DNA of 59,186 nucleotides from Schlesneria paludicola DSM 18645 (GCA_945862235.1 CAMAYU010000014.1:1-59186); one strand, 5' to 3'. Counted from the stretch's first letter, positions 42,181-51,867 are shown. Notes: a model not told the origin generated them from the sequence alone. A program made the numbers and translations.

Positions 42181-43407
42181 CTAAAGGGGCAGGTTCGTCA
42201 GCAGTTCGGCGGCTGCGGCGCAGGGATCTGTGGCTGTGAGGATCGCACCGCTGACCGCGATGCGACTCGCGCCCGCATCGAGAACCGTCGCCAGATTCTT
42301 CGCGTCGATGCCGCCAATCGCGAACCACGGGAGCGTGATCTCAGCGGCGACTTGGCGGATGAACTCCAATCCCGCGAAGGACTCGAACGACTTCGTGCCG
42401 CTGGGAAACGTCGGGCCAACGCCGAGATAGTCCGCGCCGTCGAGGACCGCTTGCCGCGCCTGCTCGATCGTGTGAGTCGAGACGCCGATCAAACGTTCTG
42501 GTCCGACGATCCGTCGCGCTTCACTGACGGTCAGTTCATCCTGTCCGATGTGAACGCCATCGGCTTCCGCGAGGACCGCGATGTCGGGCCGGTCGTTCAC
42601 AACGAGTAAGGCATCTGCGTCGCGAGTCCAGGCTCGCAGGCGTCGTGCTTGGGCGACGAGTTCCCGGTCGGGCAGCGTCTTCTCACGCATTTGGAGGAGC
42701 GTCACGCCGGCCGCCATTGCCGCGCGAATGACCGACTCGCAACCCGCCTGGCAGGCAGAGGCGGTCACTAATAAGTAGAGACGCTGATCGAACAGCCGCT
42801 CGCGCGAGAACCACGTTCGCAGCACAGCCTTCTCGGCGGTGTAGAGCCGGTAGCGGAGTTGCTCGAATCGCCGCGCGGCGGATGAGGTCGTTCCCACACC
42901 AACCCGCAGCGTAAGCGAGGGTGGATCGACGAGCGATGTTCCGATATTTGATGCGGGTGCCGCGTCGTCCTCGCTCACGCTGCGGGTTGGTGTGTGGAGG
43001 CCGCATCGGGAGTCGCCATCGCCGATCAACTTGCTGAACTCCTCGAGCGTTCGGAGTGCTTCTTGGACTCGCTTAAACGACGCACAGGCCACGTCCTCGA
43101 CCGAGCCACGTTGATACTCGGCGGCCGTGCCAATGGAAGTCCCCACGTCGCCGAGCGTGTCTCGCGCGGCGAGACGCTGGGCGGGTGAAATGCCTCTCAG
43201 CGCGGCGGCCAATTCGTGGCGGCACTCCTTGAGCAGGCGAGACAGATGCGCGTCGTTGAGGCCGAAACGGGCATAGTCCTCGACTACGCGCAGCCCCTCA
43301 CTGGCGCGATTCGCGGCGGCGTCGAGAATGCGATACGTCTCGGTCGAGAGAGTCGTCACAGCGGCACTTTCTGAGGTGAGCAGAGCGGGTTGTGGTACGT
43401 GATGCAT
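42181..43407 (-). CDS. thiE: ThiD2-ThiE thiamine phosphate synthase fusion
   Basis: 408 residues. The N-terminal domain, about 25-135, is ThiD2-like (RILDAAANRASEGLRVVEDYARFGL; SVEDVACASFKRVQEALRTLEEFSK), a hydroxymethylpyrimidine phosphate kinase-type domain. The C-terminal TIM barrel, about 210-408, is ThiE: LLQMREKTLPDRELV, LLVVNDRPDIAVLAEADGVHIGQ, GVSTHTIEQARQAV, LGVGPTFPSGTKSF and FAIGGIDAKNL. Together they supply and couple the pyrimidine and thiazole phosphates for thiamine. The interdomain linker, about 138-170, is encoded by a family D palindrome (42896-42993). Start at the ATG at 43407. Confidence 0.92.
   Translation of the reverse strand: MHHVPQPALLTSESAAVTTLSTETYRILDAAANRASEGLRVVEDYARFGLNDAHLSRLLKECRHELAAALRGISPAQRLAARDTLGDVGTSIGTAAEYQRGSVEDVACASFKRVQEALRTLEEFSKLIGDGDSRCGLHTPTRSVSEDDAAPASNIGTSLVDPPSLTLRVGVGTTSSAARRFEQLRYRLYTAEKAVLRTWFSRERLFDQRLYLLVTASACQAGCESVIRAAMAAGVTLLQMREKTLPDRELVAQARRLRAWTRDADALLVVNDRPDIAVLAEADGVHIGQDELTVSEARRIVGPERLIGVSTHTIEQARQAVLDGADYLGVGPTFPSGTKSFESFAGLEFIRQVAAEITLPWFAIGGIDAKNLATVLDAGASRIAVSGAILTATDPCAAAAELLTNLPL
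42896..42993. repeat. family D palindrome inside thiD2-thiE
   Basis: ACACCAACCCGCAGCGTAAG begins a 25-bp arm (42896-42920) that pairs with 42969-42993 with one mismatch. On the coding strand it gives the peptide edges TPTRSVSED and SLTLRVGVG, the same as the copy at 51026-51102. Confidence 0.9.
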
Positions 43408-43679
43408 CGCGTCAAATCAAGCTTGTTCAACGCCGGTTGATAGCCCTGCGCGAGGCTGGGAGGCTCCTTGCCCTCCATCAGACACACCACTAGAATCGCC
43501 CGCCATTGGAGATCGGTTGAGGCGATCGTCTCGTATTTTCGGGTTGAGTTGGTTGTAGCAATTGTCGCGGGGAATTGTTCGACACACTGAGCACGATCCT
43601 CACGTGTTAGCCAACCCAAGACGTTCAAAAATCGCATCGCCTTCCCAACTGTGACGTATCCTTGCCCAACATCTTCCAT
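43356..43679 (-). CDS. possible small hypothetical protein
   Basis: A 107-residue frame (MEDVGQGYVTVGKAMRFLNVLG) with lower GC than its neighbours. It overlaps the start of thiD2-thiE by about 50 nt. No family recognised; the helical middle (AILVVCLMEGKEPP) is plausible protein text. Could be a remnant or spurious. Confidence 0.3.
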   Translation of the reverse strand: MEDVGQGYVTVGKAMRFLNVLGWLTREDRAQCVEQFPATIATTNSTRKYETIASTDLQWRAILVVCLMEGKEPPSLAQGYQPALNKLDLTRCITYHNPLCSPQKVPL

Positions 43680-43713
43680 TGACTCCCACCAGCCTGCCAA
43701 CACAAGTTCATTT

Positions 43714-43772
43714 GTAGGCCGGTCCCCTTGGTCCGGCCGTGAGAGACAGCCGGATTAAGGGGACCGGCCTAC
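43714..43772. repeat. inverted repeat upstream of clpC
   Basis: GTAGGCCGGTCCCCTT (43714-43729) pairs exactly with 43757-43772, and an inner TCCGGC / GCCGGA pair continues the stem. It precedes clpC by about 90 nt. Confidence 0.85.
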
Positions 43773-43858
43773 GAGATGCAGGCGACTCAGACCACACACC
43801 GTTCAATCCAGCATTCACCGTGGGACAACCCACTCATCCCCACTTCGGAGGCTTCCGC

Positions 43859-46411
43859 ATGTACGAGCGATTCACTGATCGCGCCCGCAAGGTAATGCAA
43901 CTGGCCAATCAAGAAGCCCAGCGGTTCAATCACGAATACATCGGCACCGAGCACATCCTGCTCGGTCTGGTGAAGGAGGGTTCCGGCGTTGCCGCCAACG
44001 TGCTGAAGAACCTCGAAGTTGATCTGCGGAAGATCCGACTCGAAGTCGAGAAGATCGTGCAGTCGGGGCCGGATATGGTCACGATGGGTAAGCTGCCGCA
44101 GACGCCTCGCGCCAAGAAGGTGATCGAGTACGCGATGGAAGAGGCACGGAACCTCAACCACAACTACGTCGGTACCGAACACCTGCTCCTCGGCTTGATT
44201 CGTGAGCAAGAAGGTGTGGCCGCACAGGTGTTGATGAACCTCGGTCTGAAACTCGAAGACGTGCGAGAAGAAGTGCTGAGCCTGCTCGGCCACGGTATGG
44301 ACGGTGGCGAAGGTGGCGGCGGCACCGGGACTCAAGAACGAAGTGGTGGCGGCGGTGGAAGTGGAAGTGGAAGTAGTGGCGGCGGCAAGTCAGGCAAGAG
44401 CAAGACGCCGGCCCTCGACAGCTTCGGCCGCGATCTCACCGAATTGGCTCGTCAGAACAAACTCGATCCCGTGATCGGTCGCGCGAACGAGATCGAGCGC
44501 GTCATTCAAATTCTCTGTCGTCGCCAAAAGAACAACCCCGTGCTGCTGGGTGAAGCGGGCGTCGGCAAGACCGCCATCGTCGAAGGCTTCGCTCAGATGG
44601 TCGTCAGCGGGGAAGTCCCCGAGTTGCTGCGCGACAAGCGGATCGTCGTCCTCGACTTGGCGATGATGGTCGCCGGAACGAAATATCGCGGTCAGTTTGA
44701 AGAACGCATCAAGGCGGTGATGAACGAGGTCAAACGGGCCAAGAACACGATCCTCTTCATCGACGAGTTGCACACGCTGGTCGGTGCGGGTGGCGCGGAA
44801 GGGGCAATTGATGCCTCGAACGTTCTCAAGCCCGCTCTGTCACGCGGTGAGATTCAGTGCATCGGTGCCACGACGCTCGATGAGTTCCGCAAGTACATCG
44901 AGAAGGACGGGGCACTCGAACGCCGATTCCAAAACGTCATCGTTGAACCGCCGTCACCGTCGCAAACGATCGAGATTCTCAAAGGTCTCCGCGACCGGTA
45001 CGAACAACATCACCGCGTTCAAATTACGGACGACGCGCTCGCCAAGGCCGTCGAGCTTTCGACACGCTACATCACCGCTCGATGTCTGCCCGACAAGGCG
45101 ATCGACGTGATTGACGAAGCGGGTGCTCGCATCCGACTCAAATCGATGGTCCGTCCGCCAGACCTCAAGGAAATTGAAGAGGAAGTCGAACGGCTCAACG
45201 CGCAAAAGGAAGAGGCCGTTGCCAATCAAGACTTCGAAAAGGCCGCGTCACTGCGTGATCAGGCGGACAAGCTCAAGAAGAAGAAGGAAGGTCTGAACAA
45301 GGACTGGCGCGAGAAGTCCAAAGAGAAGGACGGCATCGTCGATGCCGAAGTCATCTCGGAAGTCGTCGCCAAAATGACGGGCATCCCACTGACACGCCTC
45401 TCCAGCGAAGACGCCGTGCGCCTGATGGGCATGGAAGACGAATTGCATCGCCGCGTGGTCAGTCAGAACGAAGCGATCAAGCAAGTGGCCAAAGCCGTGC
45501 GCCGCAGCCGCAGCGGGTTAAAGGATCCGCGCCGTCCGACGGGTGTGTTCCTGTTCGCCGGTCCCACCGGTGTCGGCAAGACTCTCTCCGCCAAGACGCT
45601 CGCCGAGTTCCTGTTCGGCGATCAGGATGCCCTGATCCAGATCGATATGAGCGAGTACATGGAGAAGCACAACGTCAGTCGGCTGATCGGTGCTCCGCCC
45701 GGATTTGTCGGTTACGAAGAAGGTGGTCAGCTAACGGAAAAAATTCGCCGCCGACCGTATGCCGTGGTGTTGCTCGACGAAATCGAGAAGGCTCACCCCG
45801 ATGTCTTCAACATGTTGCTCCAGATCATGGAAGAAGGCCATCTGACCGACAGTTTCGGTCGGAAGGTCGATTTCAAGAACACGGTCCTCATCATGACAAC
45901 CAACGCCGGTGCGTTGGCCATCAACAACGAGTTCGGTTTCGCGCCGAAGGACAACGACACCAGCTATGACCGCATGAAGGAACGTCTCCAGCACGAGCTG
46001 GAACGCGAGTTCAAACCCGAGTTCCTCGGACGCTTGGATGAAATCGTGGTCTTCCGTTCGCTCAATGAAGAGCATCTGAAGCAGATCGTCGAGATCGAAC
46101 TGTCGAAGGTTCGCGAACGTCTTGCCGAGAAGGGTCTCGCCCTGGTTCTGACCGACGAAGCGAAACAGTTCGTCGTCAGCAAAGGGAACGCCACCGAGTA
46201 CGGGGCACGACCACTGCGCCGGGCCGTCGAGACCTACATCGAAGACCCACTGTCCGAGAACCTGCTTCAAGGGGCGTTTGAAGGTCACAACACGATCACC
46301 GTGCGAGCCAAGGAAGTTGGCGACCAGAAGCAGCTCGACTTCGAGCCATCCACGGTCGAGCCGATCATCGAAGAACTGGCCGTCGTGGGTGCCGAAGTCG
46401 CCGCCACGTAG
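43859..46411 (+). CDS. clpC: ATP-dependent protease ATPase ClpC
   Basis: 850 residues. The ATG at 43859 follows GGAGG. Two Clp N-repeats ([16 protein letters not shown] and [16 protein letters not shown]), an unusually Gly/Ser-rich linker about 145-180 ([14 protein letters not shown]), AAA-1 with [16 protein letters not shown] near 231, a UVR-like coiled middle ([22 protein letters not shown]), AAA-2 with [19 protein letters not shown] near 568, and the C-terminal domain. It unfolds substrates for ClpP. No clpP in the window. A terminator follows. Confidence 0.95.
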   Translation: MYERFTDRARKVMQLANQEAQRFNHEYIGTEHILLGLVKEGSGVAANVLKNLEVDLRKIRLEVEKIVQSGPDMVTMGKLPQTPRAKKVIEYAMEEARNLNHNYVGTEHLLLGLIREQEGVAAQVLMNLGLKLEDVREEVLSLLGHGMDGGEGGGGTGTQERSGGGGGSGSGSSGGGKSGKSKTPALDSFGRDLTELARQNKLDPVIGRANEIERVIQILCRRQKNNPVLLGEAGVGKTAIVEGFAQMVVSGEVPELLRDKRIVVLDLAMMVAGTKYRGQFEERIKAVMNEVKRAKNTILFIDELHTLVGAGGAEGAIDASNVLKPALSRGEIQCIGATTLDEFRKYIEKDGALERRFQNVIVEPPSPSQTIEILKGLRDRYEQHHRVQITDDALAKAVELSTRYITARCLPDKAIDVIDEAGARIRLKSMVRPPDLKEIEEEVERLNAQKEEAVANQDFEKAASLRDQADKLKKKKEGLNKDWREKSKEKDGIVDAEVISEVVAKMTGIPLTRLSSEDAVRLMGMEDELHRRVVSQNEAIKQVAKAVRRSRSGLKDPRRPTGVFLFAGPTGVGKTLSAKTLAEFLFGDQDALIQIDMSEYMEKHNVSRLIGAPPGFVGYEEGGQLTEKIRRRPYAVVLLDEIEKAHPDVFNMLLQIMEEGHLTDSFGRKVDFKNTVLIMTTNAGALAINNEFGFAPKDNDTSYDRMKERLQHELEREFKPEFLGRLDEIVVFRSLNEEHLKQIVEIELSKVRERLAEKGLALVLTDEAKQFVVSKGNATEYGARPLRRAVETYIEDPLSENLLQGAFEGHNTITVRAKEVGDQKQLDFEPSTVEPIIEELAVVGAEVAAT

Positions 46412-46443
46412 TTCTTTCGTGGTAGCGATGATTTTTCAAACGA

Positions 46444-46486
46444 AACAGCCCGGTGAGAAATGTCTCACCGGGCTGTTTTATTTTTG
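46444..46486. terminator. strong (bidirectional) terminator
   Basis: A 15-bp perfect stem (AACAGCCCGGTGAGA at 46444-46458 and its complement at 46463-46477), a 4-nt loop, then TTATTTTTG. It lies between clpC and the convergent BBP7-like gene and could serve both. Confidence 0.92.
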
Positions 46487-46506
46487 TCACTTCGTCATCC
46501 GCGAAC

Positions 46507-48126
46507 TCAGTAGGCCCACTCGACACCGAAGCTAAAGGTTCCGTTCGTGTACGTTGTTCGGCGATCCTGCAACTGCGGATTCACGGGGAATGCCTGCCAG
46601 TTGATCGTTTGAGCCGGTCGGTAAACGGATCCCAGCACGAGGAACGTGTAACCCGCTTGGAATTCAGCGGCTCGCATGATGGAGGACTTCCTCATGATCG
46701 GCATGTTCTCGAACGGGTGGTTCTTCATGAAGATCGACTGCTCAAACATCGGGGAGAGGAACGAGGTCGTGTCCCGGCTGGAGAACGCGGTCGCGGCGCT
46801 ATCATCGCGGGGCATGATCGGGATCGTCCGTCCGTTTGCGGCATAGTAGGCGTCACCGATATTGAAGCCACTGAGTTTGCGAGTGGCATTGTTCCCCAAG
46901 AGTCCGACTTTCGTCTGAGTCCAGATCTTGAACGAGTCACCGCCCAAGTCGAGTCTCAATCCTGCCTCAGGCCCAAGCAGTTGCGTCTGAGTCCTCGACA
47001 ACAACTGCGATTGCATGACATCGGGAACGGAGAACAGCGGATCGAACGCTACCGGACCGAGGACGGCCCCGCCCGTTGTTGCCGCGTTTCCGCCTGTTTG
47101 TGCCGTCGCTCCCTGGATGCTGTAGCCCATTCCCGTGTCAGCTCCGTTGAACGCGAACTGCTCGATGAGGTTGATGTAGCGAACGCCAACAATCGGACGG
47201 ATCTTCATGCTCTGCCGATCAACGATCGGCGTACCATACCAGTCAAGGTTCGTACCCATAATCTGCGATTCAAAACGCAATCGGTAGTACAAGTCGAACG
47301 GCTGAACCACGCCCGGAAAGCGATCGCCATCCGAATCTGGTCCCTGCAGCGGGATACCCGTCAGCGCACGAATGAACTGATTGTCGTATCTAGGAACAAA
47401 CGACAGAGTGGGATCGTAGCGAAGTCCCAAACCGCTGTTGTATTCCCCGATGGTGTTGTTCAGCCAGAAGGCCGACAACTGAAAACCGGTCTGATCGGGA
47501 TTGAACCATCCCCAAGTCGTTCGCAGTCCACCAGTTCGATTCGGATTGGAAATCTGGTCGTAGTCTCTCGGGGTGAAGACTTGAATGCGACCTGTAGACG
47601 CGCCGCCACCGCCACCGCCACCACCACCGCTTGCCACGACGAATCGATTCAGCGAATTGAGGTTAGTGCCAAAGCTAATGCTCTCGAAGAATTGCTGATT
47701 GACGGATATTTGACCGGGGATGACCGGGTGAATGTTTACCCCGTGAGCGCCCACCAACGCGCCGCTTCCAACATTCGTTCGGCCGATGAGGGCCTCGGTC
47801 GAGAAATAGTACTGGCGTCTACCAGAGAGTTGCTGGTTGAACCAAGTCCCGTTCTCGTACGTCGTCTGGTCAACGGCTGGCCCCATGTAAGGGGAGACGT
47901 TGGGCCACGGATTGGCTCCGGGCGGATAGCCCGCCTGTTCCATCCCCGTATACGACTGCGGAGCGGCTCCGTAGTTCGTGTTGTACGGTGGAGGAAGCAT
48001 CCCCACGGCGTCCGGATTGCCGGGTCCGAACTGTTGGAACGGGGGCTCTTGGGCATGCGCCGTCAGACCTCCCGCCACAGCGAGGCACCCACTCAATAAT
48101 GTCTTCAACCATTGCCTAGTCCGCAT
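46507..48126 (-). CDS. BBP7-like outer-membrane beta-barrel protein
   Basis: 539 residues. AGGGAAC precedes the ATG at 48126. Sec signal (LLSGCLAVAGGLTAHAQ), a Pro/Tyr/Asn-rich N-terminal segment (LPPPYNTNYGAAPQ), then repeated amphipathic strands ending in an aromatic residue (FEYTFLVLGSVYR-like AGYTFLVLGSVYRPAQ, FSFGVEWAY at the very C-terminus). This is the pattern of the planctomycete BBP7 barrel family. A run of nine Gly near 165-173 lies in a predicted loop. Function unknown; porin or surface role is inferred. Confidence 0.85.
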   Translation of the reverse strand: MRTRQWLKTLLSGCLAVAGGLTAHAQEPPFQQFGPGNPDAVGMLPPPYNTNYGAAPQSYTGMEQAGYPPGANPWPNVSPYMGPAVDQTTYENGTWFNQQLSGRRQYYFSTEALIGRTNVGSGALVGAHGVNIHPVIPGQISVNQQFFESISFGTNLNSLNRFVVASGGGGGGGGGASTGRIQVFTPRDYDQISNPNRTGGLRTTWGWFNPDQTGFQLSAFWLNNTIGEYNSGLGLRYDPTLSFVPRYDNQFIRALTGIPLQGPDSDGDRFPGVVQPFDLYYRLRFESQIMGTNLDWYGTPIVDRQSMKIRPIVGVRYINLIEQFAFNGADTGMGYSIQGATAQTGGNAATTGGAVLGPVAFDPLFSVPDVMQSQLLSRTQTQLLGPEAGLRLDLGGDSFKIWTQTKVGLLGNNATRKLSGFNIGDAYYAANGRTIPIMPRDDSAATAFSSRDTTSFLSPMFEQSIFMKNHPFENMPIMRKSSIMRAAEFQAGYTFLVLGSVYRPAQTINWQAFPVNPQLQDRRTTYTNGTFSFGVEWAY

Positions 48127-48390
48127 CAGTCGTTCCCTGATTTGAACGCCGTGAGCCGGAACTGCGTGAGCCGTGATGACTCAGCATGGGCGCGAGAATC
48201 CGCACTTACCGTCTCTATCGGACTGACGACTTGGCAATCTGTACCGAATGTCCGGAAGAATCCGAAAATCACGGTCGCTCGGACTATGAAGACACTGCGG
48301 GGAACGGTTGCGGCTCGTTCTGCCGATGCACTCGCAGTGCCAGCCTCAGGGTTGCGCACTTTGAGCAGTGTGAGACCTCGCCCGGTCAGT
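48127..48390. other. gene-free upstream region of the BBP7-like gene
   Basis: About 264 nt without a supported gene or strong repeat, leading into family B copy 4. Open frames across it consist mostly of repeat text. Confidence 0.5.
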
Positions 48391-48590
48391 GATGAGACAT
48401 CCGAGCGGGGTGGCGTCAGCCCAATGGCACTCACTTTGAGCGGCACGGCGCTAGCCGCCGGTGGATGGAGTTGTGTTGCCAAGCACAGAACCGGCGGCGA
48501 GCGCCGTGCCGCTCACGGGGTGAATGACAAAGTGAGTGCCATTGGGCGTCAGCCCCGCTCAGAAAGGTCTCACTTTGTGCCGCGCGAAGT
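48391..48590. repeat. family B copy 4 containing nested element C
   Basis: The B left half (GAGCGGGGTGGCGTCAGCCC) is followed by C at 48420-48546 (the same 19-bp CCCAATGGCACTCACTTTG ends) and then only a short B remainder (CGTCAGCCCCGCTCAGAAAGG). It reaches into the 3' end of the glycosyltransferase gene. Confidence 0.9.
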
Positions 48591-49868
48591 ATTGGCCAGC
48601 ATCTCTTCCAAGAGAGCCACCGTTGCGCGAGCCAGTGTCGCGAGATCATGCTCGCGCCGGACTCCCGTCTGTGCGCGACCGGCAAGATCCGCGCGAAGGG
48701 ACTCGTTGGTGATCAGCTGTTCAATCGCAGTGGCCAGCGCTGTCGAGTCACCCGGCTCGACGAGCAGTCCGCCGCCGGTCGAGGCCACGAGTTCTGGGAA
48801 CGCGCCGTGAGCAGGCAACACAACGGGGAGTCCGTTCGCCCACGCCTCTAACACAGGGAGACCCTTCGGTTCGCGATAGACCGTCGGCAGGCAGAACACG
48901 TCGAGCGACTTCAGGAACTCGATCTTCTCGCGCTGAGAATCGGGACCGCCGATGTACTCGAAGTCCTTCCCAAGTGGGGCCGCTTGTCGGACGACTTCAT
49001 TGAAGTACGACTGGTTCTGCGGGCCGAGATAGCCGCCTGCGCGAAGCTTCATGTTCGGCAAACGCTGCCGCAGCAACAGGACCGCCGCGACCAACTGATC
49101 AAGTCCCTTTTCCGGACAGATGCGTGCGAAGTAGCCGACAGTCGGAGGATCACCGACCACGGACTTCGGCCGTCCGTCGTGAGCCGCACAGTCGATGGCC
49201 AGAGGCAGCCGATGAAACTTTGTCACCGGCTGTTCCAAGTACGCCGCCATGAAGTCGCGGTAGTAGTCGCTGTGTGTGAGGAAGCCATCGAAGTCGGCGA
49301 CTCGTTCGCGCAGCAAGGCCATCACCTGCGAGCGATAAGGTTCGATGAGGCCATCCAAGAAGATGTCGTCTCCTTGCAAGACACAGAGCGTCGGGCCGGT
49401 GAACGTTCGTTTGAGGACTCGCAGCGGCGGGCAGAGGAGTGCGTTGCTGAAACAGACCACATCCGGTCGAAGTTGCCGGACGTACTCGACCAGTTCCTCG
49501 CCCGCCTGTCGGTGCGGTCCCTCTTCGCCGCGCAGCATTGAGGCCGTCATCGTCCCCAGCAGCTTGGCGTCGTTCCCAACCGCACCGTTCGTCGCGCGGC
49601 GAATGATGCCGGGCGCATCGAGCCACCGCGTGAAGAGTCTCGGCACGCGCTTCCACCACGAGAAGCGGTCGCTCAGGTAGACGTTGATGCCGCCATAAAA
49701 GACGGGCGACGACGTTTGATCGGCCTCGTCCACGCGGATCGGCGTGTACATCGGGATCAGACTGACCTCGACCCCCGCCGCACGCAGCGACTTGGCCCAC
49801 GCGTTGTCGTGCATACACGAACCGCAAAACATCCCGGCCCCGCCGGCGGTAATGATGGCGACGTGCAT
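48570..49868 (-). CDS. GT4-type glycosyltransferase
   Basis: 432 residues from the ATG at 49868, with GGAGGAG upstream. N-terminal domain with MHVAIITAGGAGMFCGSCMHDNAWAKSL-type start, then a typical GT-B C-terminal half: VGYFARICPEKGLDQLVAAVLLL, FEYIGGPDSQREKIEFLKSLDVFCLPTVYREPKGLPVLEAWANGLPVV, and LLVEPGDSTALATAIEQL. The ExxxxxxxE donor motif sits in REPKGLPVLEAW. Acceptor unknown. The 3' end runs into family B copy 4. Confidence 0.88.
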   Translation of the reverse strand: MHVAIITAGGAGMFCGSCMHDNAWAKSLRAAGVEVSLIPMYTPIRVDEADQTSSPVFYGGINVYLSDRFSWWKRVPRLFTRWLDAPGIIRRATNGAVGNDAKLLGTMTASMLRGEEGPHRQAGEELVEYVRQLRPDVVCFSNALLCPPLRVLKRTFTGPTLCVLQGDDIFLDGLIEPYRSQVMALLRERVADFDGFLTHSDYYRDFMAAYLEQPVTKFHRLPLAIDCAAHDGRPKSVVGDPPTVGYFARICPEKGLDQLVAAVLLLRQRLPNMKLRAGGYLGPQNQSYFNEVVRQAAPLGKDFEYIGGPDSQREKIEFLKSLDVFCLPTVYREPKGLPVLEAWANGLPVVLPAHGAFPELVASTGGGLLVEPGDSTALATAIEQLITNESLRADLAGRAQTGVRREHDLATLARATVALLEEMLANTSRGTK

Positions 49869-49911
49869 CGGCAAAGTACTCCTCCGCTCTTGGGCGTTGG
49901 CCCGGACTTAT

Positions 49912-50003
49912 CTTCTGAGCGGGGCGGCGTCAGCCCCTTGGTTCTTGGGCGTCAGCTCGTTTGCAAAGAACCAGGGGGCTGACGCCGCCCCGCTCAGAAA
50001 GTC
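49912..50003. repeat. palindromic repeat, family B copy 5
   Basis: TGAGCGGGGCGGCGTCAGCCCC pairs with GGGGCTGACGCCGCCCCGCTCA. The inner segment repeats GGTTCTTGGGCGTCAGCTCG. It lies in the gap between the glycosyltransferase and the kinase gene's 3' end. Confidence 0.9.
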
Positions 50004-50034
50004 ATCGAACGAGCTTACGCTCGAATTTCGTCGC

Positions 50035-51867
50035 TCACTCAAACCGTCTCCGTCGCGCGGCGTCTTCACCATCCAAGCGTTGCCGATAGTACTTGAACCC
50101 AGGGGCGAAGAAGCTGCCAGCGAGGACGCAGCCGAGCAGCACCAGCCCCACGTCCGAGAGGCCCCACTTGTGAAGCAGAGCCATCGCGAGCGAAGTCGCG
50201 TACAGCAGCACCGCTTGAATGTAGAACTTGCCCGACAGGATGCCGGCCTTCACGAGGAACACGTTCCCGGCGATCAGTGGCAGTACGGGCGACAGTGAAA
50301 GGACCGGCAGGCCAAGCAGGCCTTCCAAGCCGAACAGCAACATCGTGGAGAACATGCTTCCCGCCCAGACGTGCGCGATCTGACGTTCGACGAACGTGAT
50401 CGGTCCCGAGCGGCGGCGCAGCTCCCAGAAGATCATCGCCCACGTCCCGGCCCCGACCGACCAGAGGGCGGCATACGGCCAGCGACTCGTCACACCTTGC
50501 CAGTGCATCGCCGCAGTGATGAGACACAGCAGCAGCACCGCGAGACTGTGCCACATCCAGAGCAGGCCCCAGTTCTCCAAGATCGCGGCGTGATGCGTCT
50601 CACGAAACGCGAGCGAGATGATCTGCGAGAGATGCGTGGATCGAGCCGAGATCGGTTCGTTCGCGAGGTACGCTTCGAGATCATCGGCCAGTGCATCGGC
50701 CGTCGCGTACCTCAAGTCGGCCGGTTTCTGAAGACACTTCAACGCGATCATTTCGAGGTCCGCATCGACCTTTGGATTGAGGATGCGCGGCGGCAGCGGG
50801 TCTTGCTCCAGCACCATCAAGACCGTATCGACGGGGGACTCGGCCTGAAACGGCGGCCGCGCGGTGAGCATCGCGTAGAGGATCGCTCCCAACGAATAGA
50901 TGTCCGACGCGGCACTCACTTCGCCTCGATAACCCGCCGCCTGCTCGGGTGCCATGTAGCCGGGCGTCCCGAGGATCGCACCCGTTTGAGTCAGGCTGTT
51001 CTGAAACTGGCGAGGGGCAGTTTCAACACCAACCCGCAGCGTGAGCGAGGGCGATTCCACGCGGGACATCCCGCCCCCCTCGCTCACGCTGCGAGTTGGT
51101 GTCGAGATACGCGATCCCGTCGGCCCATCCACCGACGAAGCCTCGGTCTTCAAACGCTTGGCCAAGCCAAAGTCCGTCACGAACGTGCGGCCCTCGCCAT
51201 CAATCAAGATATTGGACGGCTTGAGATCACGATGCAGCACGCCACGTCGATGCGCGTCGGCGATCGCGCGACAGACGGGAGCCAGCATCTCAGCGGCCAG
51301 ACGTGAGGGAAGCGGGCCGTCGGCGAGGCGTCTTGCCAGCGTCGTCCCTTCGATCAGCTTCATGCTGAAAAACGGACGGCCTTCGATTTCACCGACCTCG
51401 TACAGCGGAACGATGTGCGGGTGATGCAACTGCGCTGCCGCTTCCACCTCGGCCCGAAACCGCGCGAGGTCCATCGACGACGCGAGGTCGCCGCGCAGCA
51501 CCATCTTGAGTGCGACGATCCGATCGAGACTCTTCTGTCGCGCCTGATAGACGACTCCCATGCCGCCGCGTCCGAGTTCCTTCAACAACTCGTAGTCGCC
51601 GCAATCGCGCGGCAACACGCCCCCCGAGCCACTCGATTCAACCGCGTTCGGCCAGCCGGACGAGTTCTCATCAAACAGGTCGGGAAAGCTGCCGAAGTCT
51701 GCGGCCATTTGGACCGTCGCCCACAACTCACGCAGCTCACGTTCGAGTTCCGGATGCTGCGCGATCACGTCTTCCAACGACGAGGCTTGCCCGGCTTGAG
51801 CCTGCTCGACGAGTTCATCGAGCAGCGTCACCAAGACTTCATCGCTGTCACGATCACTGTCACTCAT
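50035..51867 (-). CDS. membrane Ser/Thr kinase with repeat in activation segment
   Basis: 610 residues from the ATG at 51867. An acidic N-terminal region of 90 residues, then a Pkn2-type kinase domain: LGRGGMGVVYQAR, IVALKMV, LHRDLKPSNILI (HRD at 212-214), TDFGLAKRL (DFG at 232-234), GTPGYMAPEQ (APE at 306-308). Between DFG and APE there are about 70 residues instead of the usual 20-30. The surplus, residues about 256-281, is encoded by a family D palindrome (TPTRSVSEGG ... SLTLRVGV). Roughly six membrane helices fill the C-terminal third (LAVLLLCLITAAMHW onward). It pairs with the ECF sigma gene 192 nt upstream. Confidence 0.9.
   Translation of the reverse strand: MSDSDRDSDEVLVTLLDELVEQAQAGQASSLEDVIAQHPELERELRELWATVQMAADFGSFPDLFDENSSGWPNAVESSGSGGVLPRDCGDYELLKELGRGGMGVVYQARQKSLDRIVALKMVLRGDLASSMDLARFRAEVEAAAQLHHPHIVPLYEVGEIEGRPFFSMKLIEGTTLARRLADGPLPSRLAAEMLAPVCRAIADAHRRGVLHRDLKPSNILIDGEGRTFVTDFGLAKRLKTEASSVDGPTGSRISTPTRSVSEGGGMSRVESPSLTLRVGVETAPRQFQNSLTQTGAILGTPGYMAPEQAAGYRGEVSAASDIYSLGAILYAMLTARPPFQAESPVDTVLMVLEQDPLPPRILNPKVDADLEMIALKCLQKPADLRYATADALADDLEAYLANEPISARSTHLSQIISLAFRETHHAAILENWGLLWMWHSLAVLLLCLITAAMHWQGVTSRWPYAALWSVGAGTWAMIFWELRRRSGPITFVERQIAHVWAGSMFSTMLLFGLEGLLGLPVLSLSPVLPLIAGNVFLVKAGILSGKFYIQAVLLYATSLAMALLHKWGLSDVGLVLLGCVLAGSFFAPGFKYYRQRLDGEDAARRRRFE
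51026..51102. repeat. family D palindrome inside a kinase gene
   Basis: ACACCAACCCGCAGCGTGAG begins a 26-bp arm (51026-51051) that pairs with 51077-51102 with one mismatch. It adds about 26 in-frame codons to the kinase activation segment. Confidence 0.92.

Noticed and set aside
46453..48099. 548-codon plus-strand frame opposite the BBP7-like gene
   Set aside because: The minus-strand frame has a signal peptide, ribosome-binding site and barrel-type strands. The plus frame has Arg/Ser-rich, non-protein-like composition.
48126..48482. 118-codon minus-strand frame over family B copy 4
   Set aside because: It is made largely of repeat DNA; no start signal or domain is seen.
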